DNA of 64,000 nucleotides from Kosakonia radicincitans DSM 16656 (GCF_000280495.2 NZ_CP018016.1:1736001-1800000), one strand, 5' to 3'; shown: positions 8,900-19,317, numbered from the stretch's first letter. A program made the numbers and translations. The notes: generated by a model from the letters alone, not told the origin.

Positions 8900-10555
8900 A
8901 TGAAAAGAATGACTGCCAGGCTGTTTTCGATGGCTGTCGGGCTAAATGCTGTCTCAAAGGCAGCGAAAGCGTCCGCATCGAAAGAGCAGGAAACAGATGT
9001 GCTTTTAATCGGTGGTGGGATCATGAGTGCCACATTGGGTACCTGGCTTCAAGATCTCGAACCCGACTGGTCGATTACGATGGTGGAACGGCTGGATGCC
9101 CTGGCAGAGGAGAGCTCGAACGGCTGGAACAACGCCGGTACGGGCCATGCTGCTTTAATGGAGCTGAACTACACCCCGCGCGCGGCTGACGGCACGGTCA
9201 GCATTAAAAAAGCGATTGAAATCAACGAAGCGTTCCGTATTTCTCGCCAGTTCTGGGCGCATCAGGTCAAAACCGGTGTGCTGCGCGAACCGCGCTCATT
9301 TATTAACACCGTACCGCATATGAGCCTTGTCTGGGGCGATGACAATGTGAACTTCCTGCGTGCCCGTTACAAAGCGTTGCAGCAGTGTTCGCTGTTCCGC
9401 GGTATGCGCTATTCCGAAGATCCCGAGCAGATCAAACAGTGGGCGCCGCTGGTGATGGAAGGGCGTGATGCGAAGCAAAAAATCGCCGCTACCCGCACCG
9501 AGATTGGTACCGACGTTAACTTCGGTGAACTGACGCGCCAGATGATTGGCTCATTGCAGAAAAAAGAGAACTTCTCTTTGCAACTGAGCACGGAAGTTCG
9601 CAGCCTCAAACGCAATGCCGATAACAGCTGGAGCGTGACGCTCAGCAACCTGAAAGGTGGCGGCGAGCGCGTGGTAAAAGCGAAGTTTATCTTTATTGGC
9701 GCGGGCGGCGCGGCGCTGAAATTGTTGCAGGAATCCGGTATTCCGGAAGCGGCAGACTATGCCGGTTTCCCGGTTGGCGGCCAGTTCCTGGTGGCGGAGA
9801 ACCCGGATGTGGTCAACCACCATCTGGCAAAAGTCTATGGTCAGGCGACCGTTGGCGCACCGCCGATGTCGGTTCCGCATATTGATACCCGCATTATTGA
9901 TGGTAAACGTGTGCTGTTGTTCGGACCGTTCGCGACCTTCTCAACACGTTTCCTGAAAAACGGTTCGCTGTGGGATCTGCTGCGTTCGACCAACTCATCC
10001 AATATCTTACCGATGCTGACGGTGGGAATGACCAACTTCAGCCTGGTAAAATATCTGGTCAGCCAGGTACTGCAAAACGAAGATGACCGCTTCGACGCAC
10101 TGCGGGAATACTACCCGCTGGCGATGAAAGAGGACTGGCGTCTGTGGCAGGCGGGTCAGCGTGTACAGATCATCAAACGTGAAGCCGGGAAGGGCGGCGT
10201 ACTGCGCCTCGGCACCGAAGTGGTGAGCGATAAAGAAGGTACTATTGCTGCGCTTCTGGGCGCCTCGCCGGGGGCATCTACCGCGGCGCCGATTATGCTT
10301 GAGCTGATGGAGAAAGTGTTTACTGAACGCTTTGCTTCCGCAGCCTGGCAAGCGAAGCTGAAAGAGATCATCCCCTCTTTTGGTACGCAACTTAACGGCA
10401 ATATTGAAGCTGCCGATGCAGAGCTGCGCTACACCAGCGAGATCCTTGGGTTGAAATGCGACGAGTCTCTGGTAGCAGATGCCACACCACCGGTGCAGAA
10501 GCCAACGACCCAGCCGCACAACGATGGCGAAACGGTTGCGGATATCGCGTTGTAA
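8900..10555 (+). CDS. mqo: Malate:quinone oxidoreductase
   Basis: FAD-dependent, membrane-associated oxidation of L-malate to oxaloacetate with electron transfer to quinone, bypassing soluble malate dehydrogenase. The 551 residues closely match E. coli Mqo, from the start [19 protein letters not shown]. The dinucleotide fold [19 protein letters not shown] lies near residue 34, the FAD region [20 protein letters not shown] near 75, and the C-terminal [20 protein letters not shown] is diagnostic. TAAGG precedes the ATG weakly. Neighbours differ from K-12 on the downstream side, where eco and the nap operon are missing. Confidence 0.96.
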   Translation: MKRMTARLFSMAVGLNAVSKAAKASASKEQETDVLLIGGGIMSATLGTWLQDLEPDWSITMVERLDALAEESSNGWNNAGTGHAALMELNYTPRAADGTVSIKKAIEINEAFRISRQFWAHQVKTGVLREPRSFINTVPHMSLVWGDDNVNFLRARYKALQQCSLFRGMRYSEDPEQIKQWAPLVMEGRDAKQKIAATRTEIGTDVNFGELTRQMIGSLQKKENFSLQLSTEVRSLKRNADNSWSVTLSNLKGGGERVVKAKFIFIGAGGAALKLLQESGIPEAADYAGFPVGGQFLVAENPDVVNHHLAKVYGQATVGAPPMSVPHIDTRIIDGKRVLLFGPFATFSTRFLKNGSLWDLLRSTNSSNILPMLTVGMTNFSLVKYLVSQVLQNEDDRFDALREYYPLAMKEDWRLWQAGQRVQIIKREAGKGGVLRLGTEVVSDKEGTIAALLGASPGASTAAPIMLELMEKVFTERFASAAWQAKLKEIIPSFGTQLNGNIEAADAELRYTSEILGLKCDESLVADATPPVQKPTTQPHNDGETVADIAL

Positions 10556-10573
10556 TTGCCTTTCCGAAAAAAT

Positions 10574-10606
10574 AAAACCGTAACGGATGCGTTGCGGTTT
10601 TTTTTT
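10574..10606 (+). terminator. Intrinsic terminator of mqo
   Basis: Stem AACCGTAACG / CGTTGCGGTT (one G-T pair) with a GATG-type loop and nine T residues, about 20 bases after the stop. Confidence 0.92.
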
Positions 10607-10699
10607 ACCTGTTAGTTGATGGATATCCGATATTTGGCAAGCCTGCACTTTTAGATACAATGAGTTACGGTAATGTGCGGCCTGTAACAGGGAAACAGG

Positions 10700-11515
10700 A
10701 TGACGGAAAAAATAAAAAAGATGATCGGTAGCGCACTGAATAATTCCAGCGCGTATGAGGCTGCGCAGGCGCTTAGAACGGCCGCCGCTGCGATGCAAAA
10801 AGAAGGGCTCAATCCCAAAGCGTTTCTGGTCCGTAAGGAGGAGGCACAGCACGGTGCCGAGTTGGCAGCGCTCAGAGCGGAATATGCGGCGCTGCAACGT
10901 TCATTTGATGATGAGCGGCGCAGGGTTTTACATCTTGAAAATGCTTTAGCTGCCGCCAGAGGTAACCCTGCCGATTTGCGCGAAGCAAAAGAACTGGCAA
11001 TCAAGTGGCACCGTACTTCACAGGAACAAGATGAAAAGTTGGGTATTCTGCGCGGCTGGATTAAAAAGCTGTTCGTATTCAGTATTGTCCTGGGCGTTGG
11101 CGGTTATGTTACGGGTGGTGCTGTGGCTAATCATTCGTCCTCTGATTATGTGGACTCACTGCGATCGCAGATGAACACGAAAGATAAGCAGATCGGAGCC
11201 CTGCAAAACCAGTTACAGACGGCATCTGTAAAGCCCGGCAATAAGCGTAAAGCGGAATTGCTGCCAAAGTCTGCCACTTCGCGAAATGGGGTCTACACCT
11301 TAAAAGCAGATTGCATTAATGCCCGAGGTAACAAATTTAGCCCTGCATGGACGGTGAATACCAACACATATGAAGTGGATGAATCGACAAAAATGTTAGC
11401 GGATGGCTATTCACTCTCTTTGTCTGATAAAGCCATTCCGGCTAACGGACAGCGGTTTAAACTGAGTTATCCGGGCGGTAGCGTGATCAACTGTACCGTG
11501 GTCGATGCCAGGTAA
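10700..11515 (+). CDS. Membrane-anchored coiled-coil protein with DUF2786-like N-terminus
   Basis: Function unknown. The 271-residue protein reads in four parts. Residues 1-40 (MTEKIKKMIGSALNNSSAYE then AAQALRTAAAAMQKEGLN) resemble the short DUF2786 helix pair. Residues 46-88 form a charged coiled coil. Residues 124-144 (LFVFSIVLGVGGYVTGGAVA) are one membrane helix, preceded by Arg/Lys, so the N-terminus should be cytoplasmic. After a second short coiled coil (150-173) comes a small C-terminal domain with two cysteines, Cys205 and Cys265, which could form a periplasmic disulfide. ACAGGGAAACAGG stands before the ATG. It sits between mqo and tRNA-Pro where K-12 has eco-nap-ccm-narP, so it is accessory DNA. 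Confidence 0.7.
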   Translation: MTEKIKKMIGSALNNSSAYEAAQALRTAAAAMQKEGLNPKAFLVRKEEAQHGAELAALRAEYAALQRSFDDERRRVLHLENALAAARGNPADLREAKELAIKWHRTSQEQDEKLGILRGWIKKLFVFSIVLGVGGYVTGGAVANHSSSDYVDSLRSQMNTKDKQIGALQNQLQTASVKPGNKRKAELLPKSATSRNGVYTLKADCINARGNKFSPAWTVNTNTYEVDESTKMLADGYSLSLSDKAIPANGQRFKLSYPGGSVINCTVVDAR

Positions 11516-11562
11516 GCGTGTTTGTCTGACGCCGCGTATTACCTTCAGTAAATTACAGGCAT

Positions 11563-11595
11563 AAAAAAAACCAACCGCATGGGTTGGTTTTTTTT
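11563..11595 (-). terminator. Bidirectional terminator between the coiled-coil gene and tRNA-Pro
   Basis: Stem AACCAACC / GGTTGGTT with loop GCATG, flanked by A and T runs on both sides, so it can end transcription from either strand. It lies ten bases past the 3' end of the tRNA. Confidence 0.9.
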
Positions 11596-11604
11596 GGAGA
11601 ATTT

Positions 11605-11681
11605 TGGTCGGCACGAGAGGATTTGAACCTCCGACCCCTGACACCCCATGACAGTGCGCTACCAGGCTGCGCTACGTGCCG
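11605..11681 (-). tRNA. proL: tRNA-Pro (anticodon GGG)
   Basis: On the minus strand a 77-base cloverleaf starts CGGCACGTAGCGCAGCCTGG, has anticodon-loop context TCATGGGGTGTC (anticodon GGG), the T-loop GGTTCAAATCC and an encoded CCA end. The acceptor stem CGGCACG / CGTGCCG pairs perfectly. This is the proL species reading CCC and CCU, next to yejM as in E. coli. Such tRNA 3' ends are common integration sites, but no duplicated att copy was seen nearby. Confidence 0.98.
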
Positions 11682-11694
11682 ACATGTGGCGCTA

Positions 11695-11722
11695 ATAGTA
11701 CCCTTTTCGTTGCTGATTGCAA
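11695..11722 (-). promoter_or_regulatory. Promoter of tRNA-Pro
   Basis: On the minus strand TTGCAA, a 16-base spacer and TACTAT, followed by a GC-rich discriminator (TAGCGCC) as usual in stringently controlled stable-RNA promoters. Placement just upstream of the tRNA 5' end supports it. Confidence 0.7.
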
Positions 11723-11757
11723 GCAGAGGGGCACCTGAGTGATTCATAATTAATCAA

Positions 11758-13518
11758 TCAGTTAGCGATAAAACGTTTTTCATTCGTTAACACTTGCAGC
11801 AACAAACTGAGCTGCGGTTTTTGATCGCGGATCTTCTCACCCTGCGCATTCCAGGTATGGTAATTGCCGTTAGGACTCAGCACCAGCGTCATCTCCGGCG
11901 TGGTTATCGCCAGCGTGCCGCCGCCCGCCGCGGTGACCCAATTGTGGCGGCGCGGTACGTTAAACAGATCCTGCCCCTGTGACCAGGCGTTGGCTGGCGT
12001 GCTGACATGCAGCAGCCGCTGCATCAGCGTGGTCATCACATCTTTATGATCCGTCAGCGTATTGATACGCTGCGCCGGCGTTCCCGGCCAGTGGATGACC
12101 AGTGGAACGTGCAGCCGGCTGCGCGACCATTCGAAACTATCGTCCGCTTTGCTTTCTGGAACGCCATGGCCAGCGGTAATAATCACCACCGTATCGTCCA
12201 GCTTGCCCGTCGCGCGCAGCGCATCCAGCACGCGCCCGATTTGCGCATCGACATCTGCCGCCGCGCGGCTGTATTTACGCGCGAAGTTTGGCTGCGAACT
12301 GTCCAGAGACGCCGTGCCGTTCAGCGAAATCCACGAGAACCAGCGATTATCATCCTGCGCATAATGCTCCAGCCAGTTGATCCACTGCGAGGCGGTTTTC
12401 TCGTCACTCTGTGTTTGCGCGGCTGGCAATGAGAAATCGGAGAGCAGTGCCTGGCGGTAGAGCGGGCTGCTGAAGCCGTCCGAAGAGAACAAGCCAAGCT
12501 GGTAACCCTGCTGGTTAAAGGCAGTGATCAGCGCCGCCGGAATACGCGCCGACAGCACGCCGTCCATGTAACCCGGCGAGATGCCGTAGAACAGGCCGAA
12601 ATAGCCATTGTCAGCAGTGTTGCCGGAACTCATATGCTGCGTAAAGTTGACGTTCTGCTGTGCAAAGCTGGCCAGTTGCGGCATCTGTTTTTCATAACGT
12701 GAATAGTTGAGGCCATCAACGGTAATCAGCAGTACATTCTGACCGGAACCCATATCAGCGTAGCGCAGATCGCTTAAGGGGTATTGTACGGAGACGGCTT
12801 CAGGGCTGCCTTGTTCCACCAGTCGGCGCTGATAATCCTGCGCATCCAGCAAACCGTGTTTTTCCAGAAAACGTCGCGCGGTCATAGGATAAGAGAGCGG
12901 CAGGTTAGCGCGCTGCATGGTAATCGGGCGATAGAAATTGGCGTCGGCCCAAATATACATCACATGCGTGGCAATAAAGGCGACGAAGAAAAAGGCGGCC
13001 AGCGGCTTGGCATAGTGGCGACGGCGCGTCAGGCTGCGCAGCTTCTGCCAGCTCCAGGTGGCGAATAACATCTCAATTAGCAAGATCACCGGCACGCTGA
13101 TAAACATGAGCTGCCAGTCCCGCGCCATTTCGTTCTGGTCCGGGTTAATCACCAGTTCCCAGACAACAGGATTAAGATGCAGGTGGAAACGGGTAAATAC
13201 TTCGCTGTCGATCAGCAGCAGCGTCATGCCCGCCGTCGCAAGGATGGCGGACAGCACGCGCATCAGGCGCTGCGACATTACAATAAACGTCAGCGGGAAG
13301 AGCACAAGCAAGTAGGTGGCGAACACCAGAAAGCTGAAATGCCCAACCACGCTGAGATAAGAATAGATACGCCCGGAGAGGGTAGTCGGCCAGTCGGCGA
13401 CAAACAGATAACGGCTACCGAGAACGATGGACAACAAAATGTTGAACAACGCAAACCAGTGCCCCCAGCTTACCATCTGGGAGACTTTTTCACGGTAGCG
13501 CTGACGATTGGTCACCAT
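11758..13518 (-). CDS. yejM: Inner membrane LPS-homeostasis protein YejM (PbgA/LapC)
   Basis: Essential regulator of lipopolysaccharide synthesis: with LapB it adjusts FtsH degradation of LpxC according to LPS level, and it binds lipid A at the periplasmic face. The 586 residues match E. coli. Five membrane helices fill about residues 20-190, then a linker, then a periplasmic domain of the alkaline-phosphatase/sulfatase fold (VLLITVDGLNYSRYEKQMPQ; VVIITAGHGVPESKADDSF) that has lost most metal ligands, as in known orthologues. It starts 18 bases after yejL, forming the yejL-yejM operon. Confidence 0.95.
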   Translation of the reverse strand: MVTNRQRYREKVSQMVSWGHWFALFNILLSIVLGSRYLFVADWPTTLSGRIYSYLSVVGHFSFLVFATYLLVLFPLTFIVMSQRLMRVLSAILATAGMTLLLIDSEVFTRFHLHLNPVVWELVINPDQNEMARDWQLMFISVPVILLIEMLFATWSWQKLRSLTRRRHYAKPLAAFFFVAFIATHVMYIWADANFYRPITMQRANLPLSYPMTARRFLEKHGLLDAQDYQRRLVEQGSPEAVSVQYPLSDLRYADMGSGQNVLLITVDGLNYSRYEKQMPQLASFAQQNVNFTQHMSSGNTADNGYFGLFYGISPGYMDGVLSARIPAALITAFNQQGYQLGLFSSDGFSSPLYRQALLSDFSLPAAQTQSDEKTASQWINWLEHYAQDDNRWFSWISLNGTASLDSSQPNFARKYSRAAADVDAQIGRVLDALRATGKLDDTVVIITAGHGVPESKADDSFEWSRSRLHVPLVIHWPGTPAQRINTLTDHKDVMTTLMQRLLHVSTPANAWSQGQDLFNVPRRHNWVTAAGGGTLAITTPEMTLVLSPNGNYHTWNAQGEKIRDQKPQLSLLLQVLTNEKRFIAN

Positions 13519-13536
13519 AGACTGTCGATATTTCCC

Positions 13537-13764
13537 TTAATGCGCTTTGTCGTCGCCAATTGACGATTGTAAAGCCTGAGCGAACGATTTCGCGATCGCC
13601 TGACGTTGTGCAGGGGCGACGCTGGTGTTGATCAGGTTCGTCACCATATTGCCCAGCACCATCAGGGAGAGATCGGTCGGGGCTTTGTGTTTTTCCAGCA
13701 CGTTTGCCAGCTCACTGAGCAGCTGTTCAACGTGTTCATCACTGTAGCGGGAGATTTGTGGCAT
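13537..13764 (-). CDS. yejL: DUF1414 family protein YejL
   Basis: Small conserved enterobacterial protein of 75 residues ([20 protein letters not shown]), wholly alpha-helical in prediction, with no membrane helix. The family UPF0352/DUF1414 has no established function. It precedes yejM with 18 bases between them and is divergent from yejK, the invariant arrangement in enterics. Confidence 0.9.
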   Translation of the reverse strand: MPQISRYSDEHVEQLLSELANVLEKHKAPTDLSLMVLGNMVTNLINTSVAPAQRQAIAKSFAQALQSSIGDDKAH

Positions 13765-13896
13765 AAATCGGAATCTGTTTACTCATGAAAGGGCAACATA
13801 TTACCGTAGCAATCGCTTTTTTTCTGCTTTTTTATCAGCAGTTGCACAGTTGCGTTGGTGGTGGTTGAATACCGCCGTCTAAAAGGAGAGTTTATC

Positions 13897-14904
13897 ATGA
13901 GTCTGGACATCAACCAGATTGCCCTGCACCAGCTTATCAAGCGCGATGAGCAAACCCTTGAACTGGTGCTGCGCGATTCTTTGCTGGAACCGACCGCACC
14001 TGTCGAAGAGATGATGGCGGAACTGCATCGGGTATACAGCGCCAAAAATAAAGCCTACGGTCTGTTTAACGAAGAGAGCGAACTGGCGCAGGCGCTGCGT
14101 CTTCAGCGTCAGGGCGAGGAAGAGTTCCTTGCTTTCAGCCGCGCGGCAACCGGGCGCTTACGTGATGAACTGGCGAAATATCCGTTTGCTGATGGCGGTA
14201 TTGTGCTGTTTTGCCACTACCGCTACCTGGCGGTGGAGTATCTGCTGGTGGCGGTGCTGAACAACTTAAGCAGCATGCGCGTCAATGAAAATCTCGACAT
14301 CAGCTCGACGCATTATCTCGATATTAATCATGCCGATATTGTGGCGCGCATTGATTTAACCGAGTGGGAAACTAATCCGGAATCAACCCGCTATCTGACC
14401 TTCCTGAAAGGGCGAGTAGGGCGCAAAGTCGCAGACTTCTTTATGGATTTCCTCGGTGCCAGCGAAGGGTTGAACGCGAAAGCGCAAAACCGCGGTCTGT
14501 TGCAGGCGGTAGACGACTTCACCGCGCAGGCCGAACTGGATAAATCAGAACGCCAGACCGTGCGCCAGCAGGTTTATACCTACTGCAATGAGCAGTTGCA
14601 GGCGGGCGAAGAGATTGAACTGGCATCGCTCTCTAAAGAGCTGGCGGGCGTCAGCGAAGTAAGCTTCGAAGAGTTTACCGCAGGCCAGGGCTACGAGCTG
14701 GAAGAGAGTTTCCCGGCGGATCGCAGTACCCTGCGACAGCTGACCAAATTTGCGGGCAGCGGCGGTGGTCTGACGATCAACTTTGATGCTTTGCTGCTGG
14801 GCGAACGTATTTTCTGGGATCCGGCTACGGATACGCTGACCATCAAAGGCACGCCGCCGAATCTGCGCGATCAACTGCAACGCCGATTCACGGGTGGGAA
14901 GTAA
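13897..14904 (+). CDS. yejK: Nucleoid-associated protein YejK (NdpA)
   Basis: Spermidine-nucleoid associated protein of 335 residues, exactly the E. coli length. It starts [20 protein letters not shown] and contains the NA37 hallmarks [40 protein letters not shown] and [20 protein letters not shown]. The chosen ATG at 13897 follows AAAAGGAGAG; a longer reading from a GTG at 13855 lacks a ribosome site and crosses the promoter. A terminator follows at once. The molecular role beyond nucleoid association is poorly defined in the family. Confidence 0.94.
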   Translation: MSLDINQIALHQLIKRDEQTLELVLRDSLLEPTAPVEEMMAELHRVYSAKNKAYGLFNEESELAQALRLQRQGEEEFLAFSRAATGRLRDELAKYPFADGGIVLFCHYRYLAVEYLLVAVLNNLSSMRVNENLDISSTHYLDINHADIVARIDLTEWETNPESTRYLTFLKGRVGRKVADFFMDFLGASEGLNAKAQNRGLLQAVDDFTAQAELDKSERQTVRQQVYTYCNEQLQAGEEIELASLSKELAGVSEVSFEEFTAGQGYELEESFPADRSTLRQLTKFAGSGGGLTINFDALLLGERIFWDPATDTLTIKGTPPNLRDQLQRRFTGGK

Positions 14905-14911
14905 TCCTCTG

Positions 14912-14941
14912 AAACCTGCTCATTTGGGCAGGTTTTCTTTT
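14912..14941 (+). terminator. Intrinsic terminator of yejK
   Basis: Stem AAACCTGC / GCAGGTTT with an eight-base loop and a T-rich tail, eight bases after the stop. Confidence 0.85.
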
Positions 14942-15000
14942 ACGCACGACGTGAGCCGCCATATGACTCAGCGAGCCGCGTATCGACGTTGATAAGGCAT

Positions 15001-15027
15001 AAAAAAACCCCGCCGGAGCGGGGTTTT
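15001..15027 (-). terminator. Intrinsic terminator of rplY
   Basis: Read on the minus strand, stem AAAACCCCGC / GCGGGGTTTT with loop TCCG and an extended T run, about 18 bases after the rplY stop. The A run on the other side makes it potentially bidirectional. Confidence 0.92.
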
Positions 15028-15044
15028 CTTCAACTTGTCGGCGA

Positions 15045-15329
15045 TTAAGCGCGAACGAAGTCGATGTGAGTCAGGCGTACTTTGAACGCGTGACGCTGTA
15101 CAGCCTGAACTTTTACTTTTACTTCTTTGCCATCAACTGCAATGGTCAGAACGTCGCTGTAGAATTCAGCTTTCGCCTGCATGTTCCACAGTTTGTCGTG
15201 ATCCAGTTCGATAGCGATCGGCGCTTCAGTTCCACCGTAGATGATTGCCGGGAACTTGTTCGCTGCGCGCAGGCGGCGGCTCGCACCCTTACCCTGCTCT
15301 TTACGTACTTCTGCGTTAATAGTAAACAT
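15045..15329 (-). CDS. rplY: 50S ribosomal protein L25
   Basis: Binds 5S rRNA in the central protuberance of the large subunit. The 94 residues ([20 protein letters not shown] to [11 protein letters not shown]) are the short enteric form without the CTC extension. It is monocistronic here, with its own promoter and terminator, between yejK and radD as in E. coli. The 5' leader is about 80 bases long. Confidence 0.97.
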   Translation of the reverse strand: MFTINAEVRKEQGKGASRRLRAANKFPAIIYGGTEAPIAIELDHDKLWNMQAKAEFYSDVLTIAVDGKEVKVKVQAVQRHAFKVRLTHIDFVRA

Positions 15330-15412
15330 TTAAATCTCTCTTAAATAAATCCTGTTACAGGCGACCCAGCAACAGGCAGATGATCGGCTTTGCGGATGCA
15401 AAAGCGGGCGGT

Positions 15413-15441
15413 ATTCTATCCTCGAACGTTCGATACATCAA
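15413..15441 (-). promoter_or_regulatory. Sigma-70 promoter of rplY
   Basis: Minus-strand TTGATG, 17-base spacer, TAGAAT, upstream of rplY. Both hexamers match consensus well; the spacer contains the dyad CGAACGTTCG. Confidence 0.7.
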
Positions 15442-15453
15442 TCAAAAGTACGT

Positions 15454-17214
15454 TTACCCGCGCAATTCATGCGCCCGCCGGAAGCGACCCTCATAATCAA
15501 ACACCTTTTCCCGCACCTGCCAGTACTGCCCTTTCATGCGGGCGACCACAAAATCGGGATGACGCAACAGCGCCTGTTGCGTCACGATATCGGCGGCGAC
15601 AATCCAGCGCAGTGGCACGCCGGGCGTGCGCGTATGCGGGCGGATAAACAGCTGTTCGAAAGCGGTTCGCTGGGCAGGTGTCTGCAGACGGAAGCGCTCG
15701 CTGACATCGGCGCCATCTTCATCGTAATAGGTGATTTTTAGCCATTCGCCTTTCTCATCGGCACCGTGTTGCAACGTCATGCCGCTACAGCGCAGCACCA
15801 GCGCATCTTTTAACTTCAGCGCTGCTTTCAGCATATCGTCCGGATCGACAAGCACGGTATCGCAGGCGCGGCAGCGGCGGGCCGCGATATCGTTTTCCGC
15901 ATTGCACTGCGGGCAGTTTTTAAAGCGAAAACGGTAATCACACTGCTCGCGGTTGCCTTCATCATCTTCCAGCCAGCCCTGGCAGCGGCGACCAAAGTGT
16001 TCAATCAGCGTGCCGTCGGCGGTAGTTTTTCCCCAGAAGGTGTTGGCGAAGCCGCAGCCGGGGCAGAAAACCTGCACCGGGACGTTATCGCTTTTGCCTT
16101 TCGGCGCACCAATTTCCGGCGCATAGAGATCGTGAGGGTTCCCGGCATAATCAAGGATCAGACAGTCGGTTTTACCGGGTGCAAGTCGCAGGCCGCGTCC
16201 GACAATTTGCTGATACAGGCTGACGGATTCCGTTGGTCGTAAAATGGCAATTAAATCAACATGCGGCGCATCGAAACCGGTGGTCAGCACCGCCACGTTA
16301 ACCAGGTAACGGAACTGCTGATTTTTGAATGCCTCAATCAGCGCATCGCGTTGCGGGCCTGGCGTTTCACCAGTGATGAGCGCCGCATCGTTTGCGGGTA
16401 ACAGGCCGGTAATCTCCCGCGCATGCTCGACGGTCGCCGCAAAAATCATCACCCCTTTGCGCGTTTGCGCGAATTCAATAATCTGGCTGATGATATGCGG
16501 GGTAATGCGCTGCTGCTTTTTCAGTTCGCGGTTAAGATCGGTCTCGCTGAACAGCCCATTACTTTGCGCCTGTAAGCGGCTGAAATCGTACTGCACGACC
16601 GGCATATCCAGCCGTTCCGGCGGTGTTAAATAGCCGTGCTTGATCATATAACGCAGCGGCAGCTCATAAATGCAGTCGCGGAACAGCGCTTTTTCGTCGC
16701 CGCGCACCATGCCGTGATAGTGAAAGCGGTAAATCCAGCCTTTTCCCAGCCGAAAAGGCGTGGCGGTAAGGCCAAACAAACGCACGTGAGGGTTCACTTC
16801 GCGCAAGTGGCTGAGGATTTGCTGGTACTGGCTGTCGTCATCGTCGCTGATACGATGACACTCGTCGACCACCAGCAGGGAAAACTCGCTCTGAAACTGC
16901 TCCAGGTTGCGCGCCACCGACTGTACGCTGCCGAACACCACTTTTCGGTGGCTCTGCTTACGCTTCAACCCGGCGGCGAAAATATCGGCTTCCAGCCCCA
17001 GCGCCACATATTTCGCATGATTCTGCGCCACCAGTTCTTTGACGTGTGCCAGCACCAGTACACGGCCACGAGCGAGCCGTGCCAGTTCAGCGATCACCAG
17101 GCTTTTTCCTGCGCCGGTAGGCAGCACAATCACGGCGGGTTCAGCATGTTTGCGAAAATGGGCGAGGGTGGCATCCACCGCTTCACGTTGATAAGGGCGT
17201 AGCGTAAAAGTCAT
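15454..17214 (-). CDS. radD: DEAD/DEAH-box repair helicase RadD
   Basis: Superfamily 2 ATPase (formerly YejH) that helps repair double-strand breaks and accelerates RecA strand exchange with SSB. The 586 residues match E. coli. Motif I is VLPTGAGKS (about 30-38), motif II DECH, motif [11 protein letters not shown], motif [17 protein letters not shown]-terminal zinc module is visible as CPGCGF and [18 protein letters not shown]. It is divergent from rsuA, with 148 bases between them. Confidence 0.95.
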   Translation of the reverse strand: MTFTLRPYQREAVDATLAHFRKHAEPAVIVLPTGAGKSLVIAELARLARGRVLVLAHVKELVAQNHAKYVALGLEADIFAAGLKRKQSHRKVVFGSVQSVARNLEQFQSEFSLLVVDECHRISDDDDSQYQQILSHLREVNPHVRLFGLTATPFRLGKGWIYRFHYHGMVRGDEKALFRDCIYELPLRYMIKHGYLTPPERLDMPVVQYDFSRLQAQSNGLFSETDLNRELKKQQRITPHIISQIIEFAQTRKGVMIFAATVEHAREITGLLPANDAALITGETPGPQRDALIEAFKNQQFRYLVNVAVLTTGFDAPHVDLIAILRPTESVSLYQQIVGRGLRLAPGKTDCLILDYAGNPHDLYAPEIGAPKGKSDNVPVQVFCPGCGFANTFWGKTTADGTLIEHFGRRCQGWLEDDEGNREQCDYRFRFKNCPQCNAENDIAARRCRACDTVLVDPDDMLKAALKLKDALVLRCSGMTLQHGADEKGEWLKITYYDEDGADVSERFRLQTPAQRTAFEQLFIRPHTRTPGVPLRWIVAADIVTQQALLRHPDFVVARMKGQYWQVREKVFDYEGRFRRAHELRG

Positions 17215-17362
17215 GGTCTCGATGGGTTGCAGGGTGACACTGCACAGTATGCCACGAATCTTTCCTTTGAGCGGTTTGTGATGCTCGTTATACTGTCAGG
17301 GTACTCATTTCTTCTTGTGGGCGTTTTGCCCGCACCCAGCACCATACAGGCCAGAAAAATTC

Positions 17363-18070
17363 ATGCGACTTGATAAGTTTATCGCTCAGCAGCTTAGCGT
17401 CAGCCGGGCGATTGCCGGGCGTGAAATCCGCGCCAGCCGTGTTACCGTCGATGGCGACATCGTCAGAGATACAGCCTTTAAACTGCAACCTGAGCACGAG
17501 GTTGAATACGAGGGCAACACCCTGGTTCAGCAGAATGGCCCGCGCTATTTTATGCTGCATAAACCGGAAGGTTACGTCTGTTCTACCGACGATCCGGATC
17601 ATCCCACCGTGCTCTATTTTCTTGATGAACCGGTTGCCCACAAGCTGCATGCCGCGGGGCGTCTGGATATCGACACTACCGGGTTGGTGCTGATGACCGA
17701 TGATGGTCAATGGTCGCACCGCATTACTTCGCCGCGCCATCACTGCGAAAAAACCTATCTGGTGACGCTCGAGTCTCCGGTCAGCGAAGATACCGCCGCG
17801 CAGTTTGCTCATGGCATCCAGTTGCATAACGAGAAAGATCTCACCAAACCCGCAGAGCTGGAAGTGATCACCCCGACGCAGGTGCGCCTGACCATCAGCG
17901 AAGGCCGCTATCATCAGGTGAAACGCATGTTTGCGGCTGTCGGTAACCATGTCGTCGCGCTGCACCGCGAGCGGATCGGCGCGATTGCGCTGGATGAGGA
18001 TCTGGCTCCCGGCGAGTATCGGCCGCTGACAGAAGATGAAATCGCCAGCGTTGGCATGCCTTTTCGTTAA
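17363..18070 (+). CDS. rsuA: 16S rRNA pseudouridine(516) synthase RsuA
   Basis: Makes pseudouridine 516 in 16S rRNA. At 235 residues it has an S4-like RNA-binding domain ([20 protein letters not shown]) and the catalytic motif [17 protein letters not shown], whose Asp is the nucleophile. The motif [18 protein letters not shown] near the end is the RsuA/RluB signature. The ATG at 17363 gives the familiar N-terminus; an upstream in-frame GTG would add 16 unlike residues. The C-terminus runs a few residues (GMPFR) past the E. coli end. bcr follows after 15 bases, probably co-transcribed. Confidence 0.95.
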   Translation: MRLDKFIAQQLSVSRAIAGREIRASRVTVDGDIVRDTAFKLQPEHEVEYEGNTLVQQNGPRYFMLHKPEGYVCSTDDPDHPTVLYFLDEPVAHKLHAAGRLDIDTTGLVLMTDDGQWSHRITSPRHHCEKTYLVTLESPVSEDTAAQFAHGIQLHNEKDLTKPAELEVITPTQVRLTISEGRYHQVKRMFAAVGNHVVALHRERIGAIALDEDLAPGEYRPLTEDEIASVGMPFR

Positions 18071-18085
18071 TTTCAGGAGATCTTC

Positions 18086-19279
18086 GTGACCAGCAGGCCA
18101 CACTCTTCACTGAGTATAGTGTTCATTCTTGGCCTGTTGGCCATGCTGATGCCGTTATCCATTGATATGTATCTGCCGGCACTGCCGGTGATCGCCGAGC
18201 AGTTTGGCGTCCCGGCGGGCAGCGCGCAGATGACCCTCAGCACCTATATTCTGGGGTTTGCGGTGGGGCAGTTGCTGTACGGGCCGATGGCCGACAGCAT
18301 CGGGCGTAAGCCGGTTATTCTTGGCGGTACGCTGATCTTTGCCGCCGCGGCTGTCACTTGCGCGCTGGCACAGAGCATCGATCAACTGATCACCATGCGC
18401 TTTTTCCACGGTCTGGCAGCAGCGGCATCGAGCGTGGTGATCAACGCCCTGATGCGCGATATCTACCCGCGTGAGGAGTTCTCGCGCATGATGTCGTTTG
18501 TCATGCTGGTCACCACTATTGCGCCATTGCTGGCACCAATGGTCGGCGGCGCGGTGCTGGTCTGGTTTAGCTGGCATGCTATTTTCTGGATCCTGGCGAT
18601 TGCCGCGCTGCTGGCGTCGGTGATGATTATGCTGTTTATCCCCGAAACGCTGCCCGTTGAGAAACGGCATAAGTTTCACCTGCGCACCACCATCGTCAAC
18701 TTTGCTTCGCTGTTTCGCCACAAACGTGTGCTGAGCTATATGCTGGCGAGCGGCTTCAGCTTTGCCGGAATGTTCTCCTTTCTCAGCGCCGGGCCGTTCG
18801 TCTATATCCAAATCAACCACGTTTCACCGCAGAATTTTGGTTATTACTTTGCGCTGAATATTGTGTTCCTGTTTATCATGACGATTATCAACGGCCGTTT
18901 TGTGCGTCGTGTCGGCGCGCTGAACATGTTCCGTAGTGGGTTGTGGATCCAGTTCGCGATGGCTATCTGGATGGTAATGACAGCCTTGTTGGGTGTGGGC
19001 TTCTGGGCGCTGGTGCTCGGCGTGGCGGCATTTGTCGGCTGTGTATCGCTGGTGGCATCCAATGCGATGGCCGTAATTCTTGATGAATTCCCGCATATGG
19101 CAGGAACGGCCTCGTCGCTGGCGGGCACGTTCCGTTTCGGCATCGGCGCGATTGTCGGCGCGTTGTTGTCGATGGCGGCCTTTAACACCGCCTGGCCAAT
19201 GATCTGGTCGATCACCTTTTGTGCGACCAGCTCAATCCTCTTTTACCTCTACGCCAGCCGTTCAAAGAAACCTGCCTGA
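18086..19279 (+). CDS. bcr: Bicyclomycin/sulfonamide efflux protein Bcr
   Basis: Twelve-helix MFS drug:proton antiporter of the Bcr/CflA type, exporting bicyclomycin and related compounds. The 397-residue sequence has the DHA1 motif A region [16 protein letters not shown] (about 71-86) and the early [14 protein letters not shown] typical of the family. Translation starts at a GTG, supported by CAGGAGA seven bases upstream. It lies directly downstream of rsuA. A good terminator follows. Confidence 0.93.
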   Translation: MTSRPHSSLSIVFILGLLAMLMPLSIDMYLPALPVIAEQFGVPAGSAQMTLSTYILGFAVGQLLYGPMADSIGRKPVILGGTLIFAAAAVTCALAQSIDQLITMRFFHGLAAAASSVVINALMRDIYPREEFSRMMSFVMLVTTIAPLLAPMVGGAVLVWFSWHAIFWILAIAALLASVMIMLFIPETLPVEKRHKFHLRTTIVNFASLFRHKRVLSYMLASGFSFAGMFSFLSAGPFVYIQINHVSPQNFGYYFALNIVFLFIMTIINGRFVRRVGALNMFRSGLWIQFAMAIWMVMTALLGVGFWALVLGVAAFVGCVSLVASNAMAVILDEFPHMAGTASSLAGTFRFGIGAIVGALLSMAAFNTAWPMIWSITFCATSSILFYLYASRSKKPA

Positions 19280-19288
19280 ATCCTCACC

Positions 19289-19317
19289 AAAGGGAGCGTG
19301 AAAACGTTCCCTTTTTT
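19289..19317 (+). terminator. Intrinsic terminator of bcr
   Basis: Stem AAGGGAGCGT / ACGTTCCCTT (one G-T pair) with a GAAA tetraloop and six T residues, ten bases after the stop. Confidence 0.93.

Noticed and set aside
10007..10897. Minus-strand frame of 296 codons crossing the mqo terminator
   Set aside because: Antisense to mqo and to the coiled-coil gene; crosses a strong terminator.
11605..11681. tRNA-Pro as an integration site for a genomic island
   Set aside because: No integrase and no repeated copy of the tRNA 3' end was seen nearby, so only the tRNA is called.
18155..18820. Minus-strand frame of 221 codons opposite bcr
   Set aside because: Rich in His, Arg and Gln as expected from the complement of a membrane-protein gene; no recognisable content.
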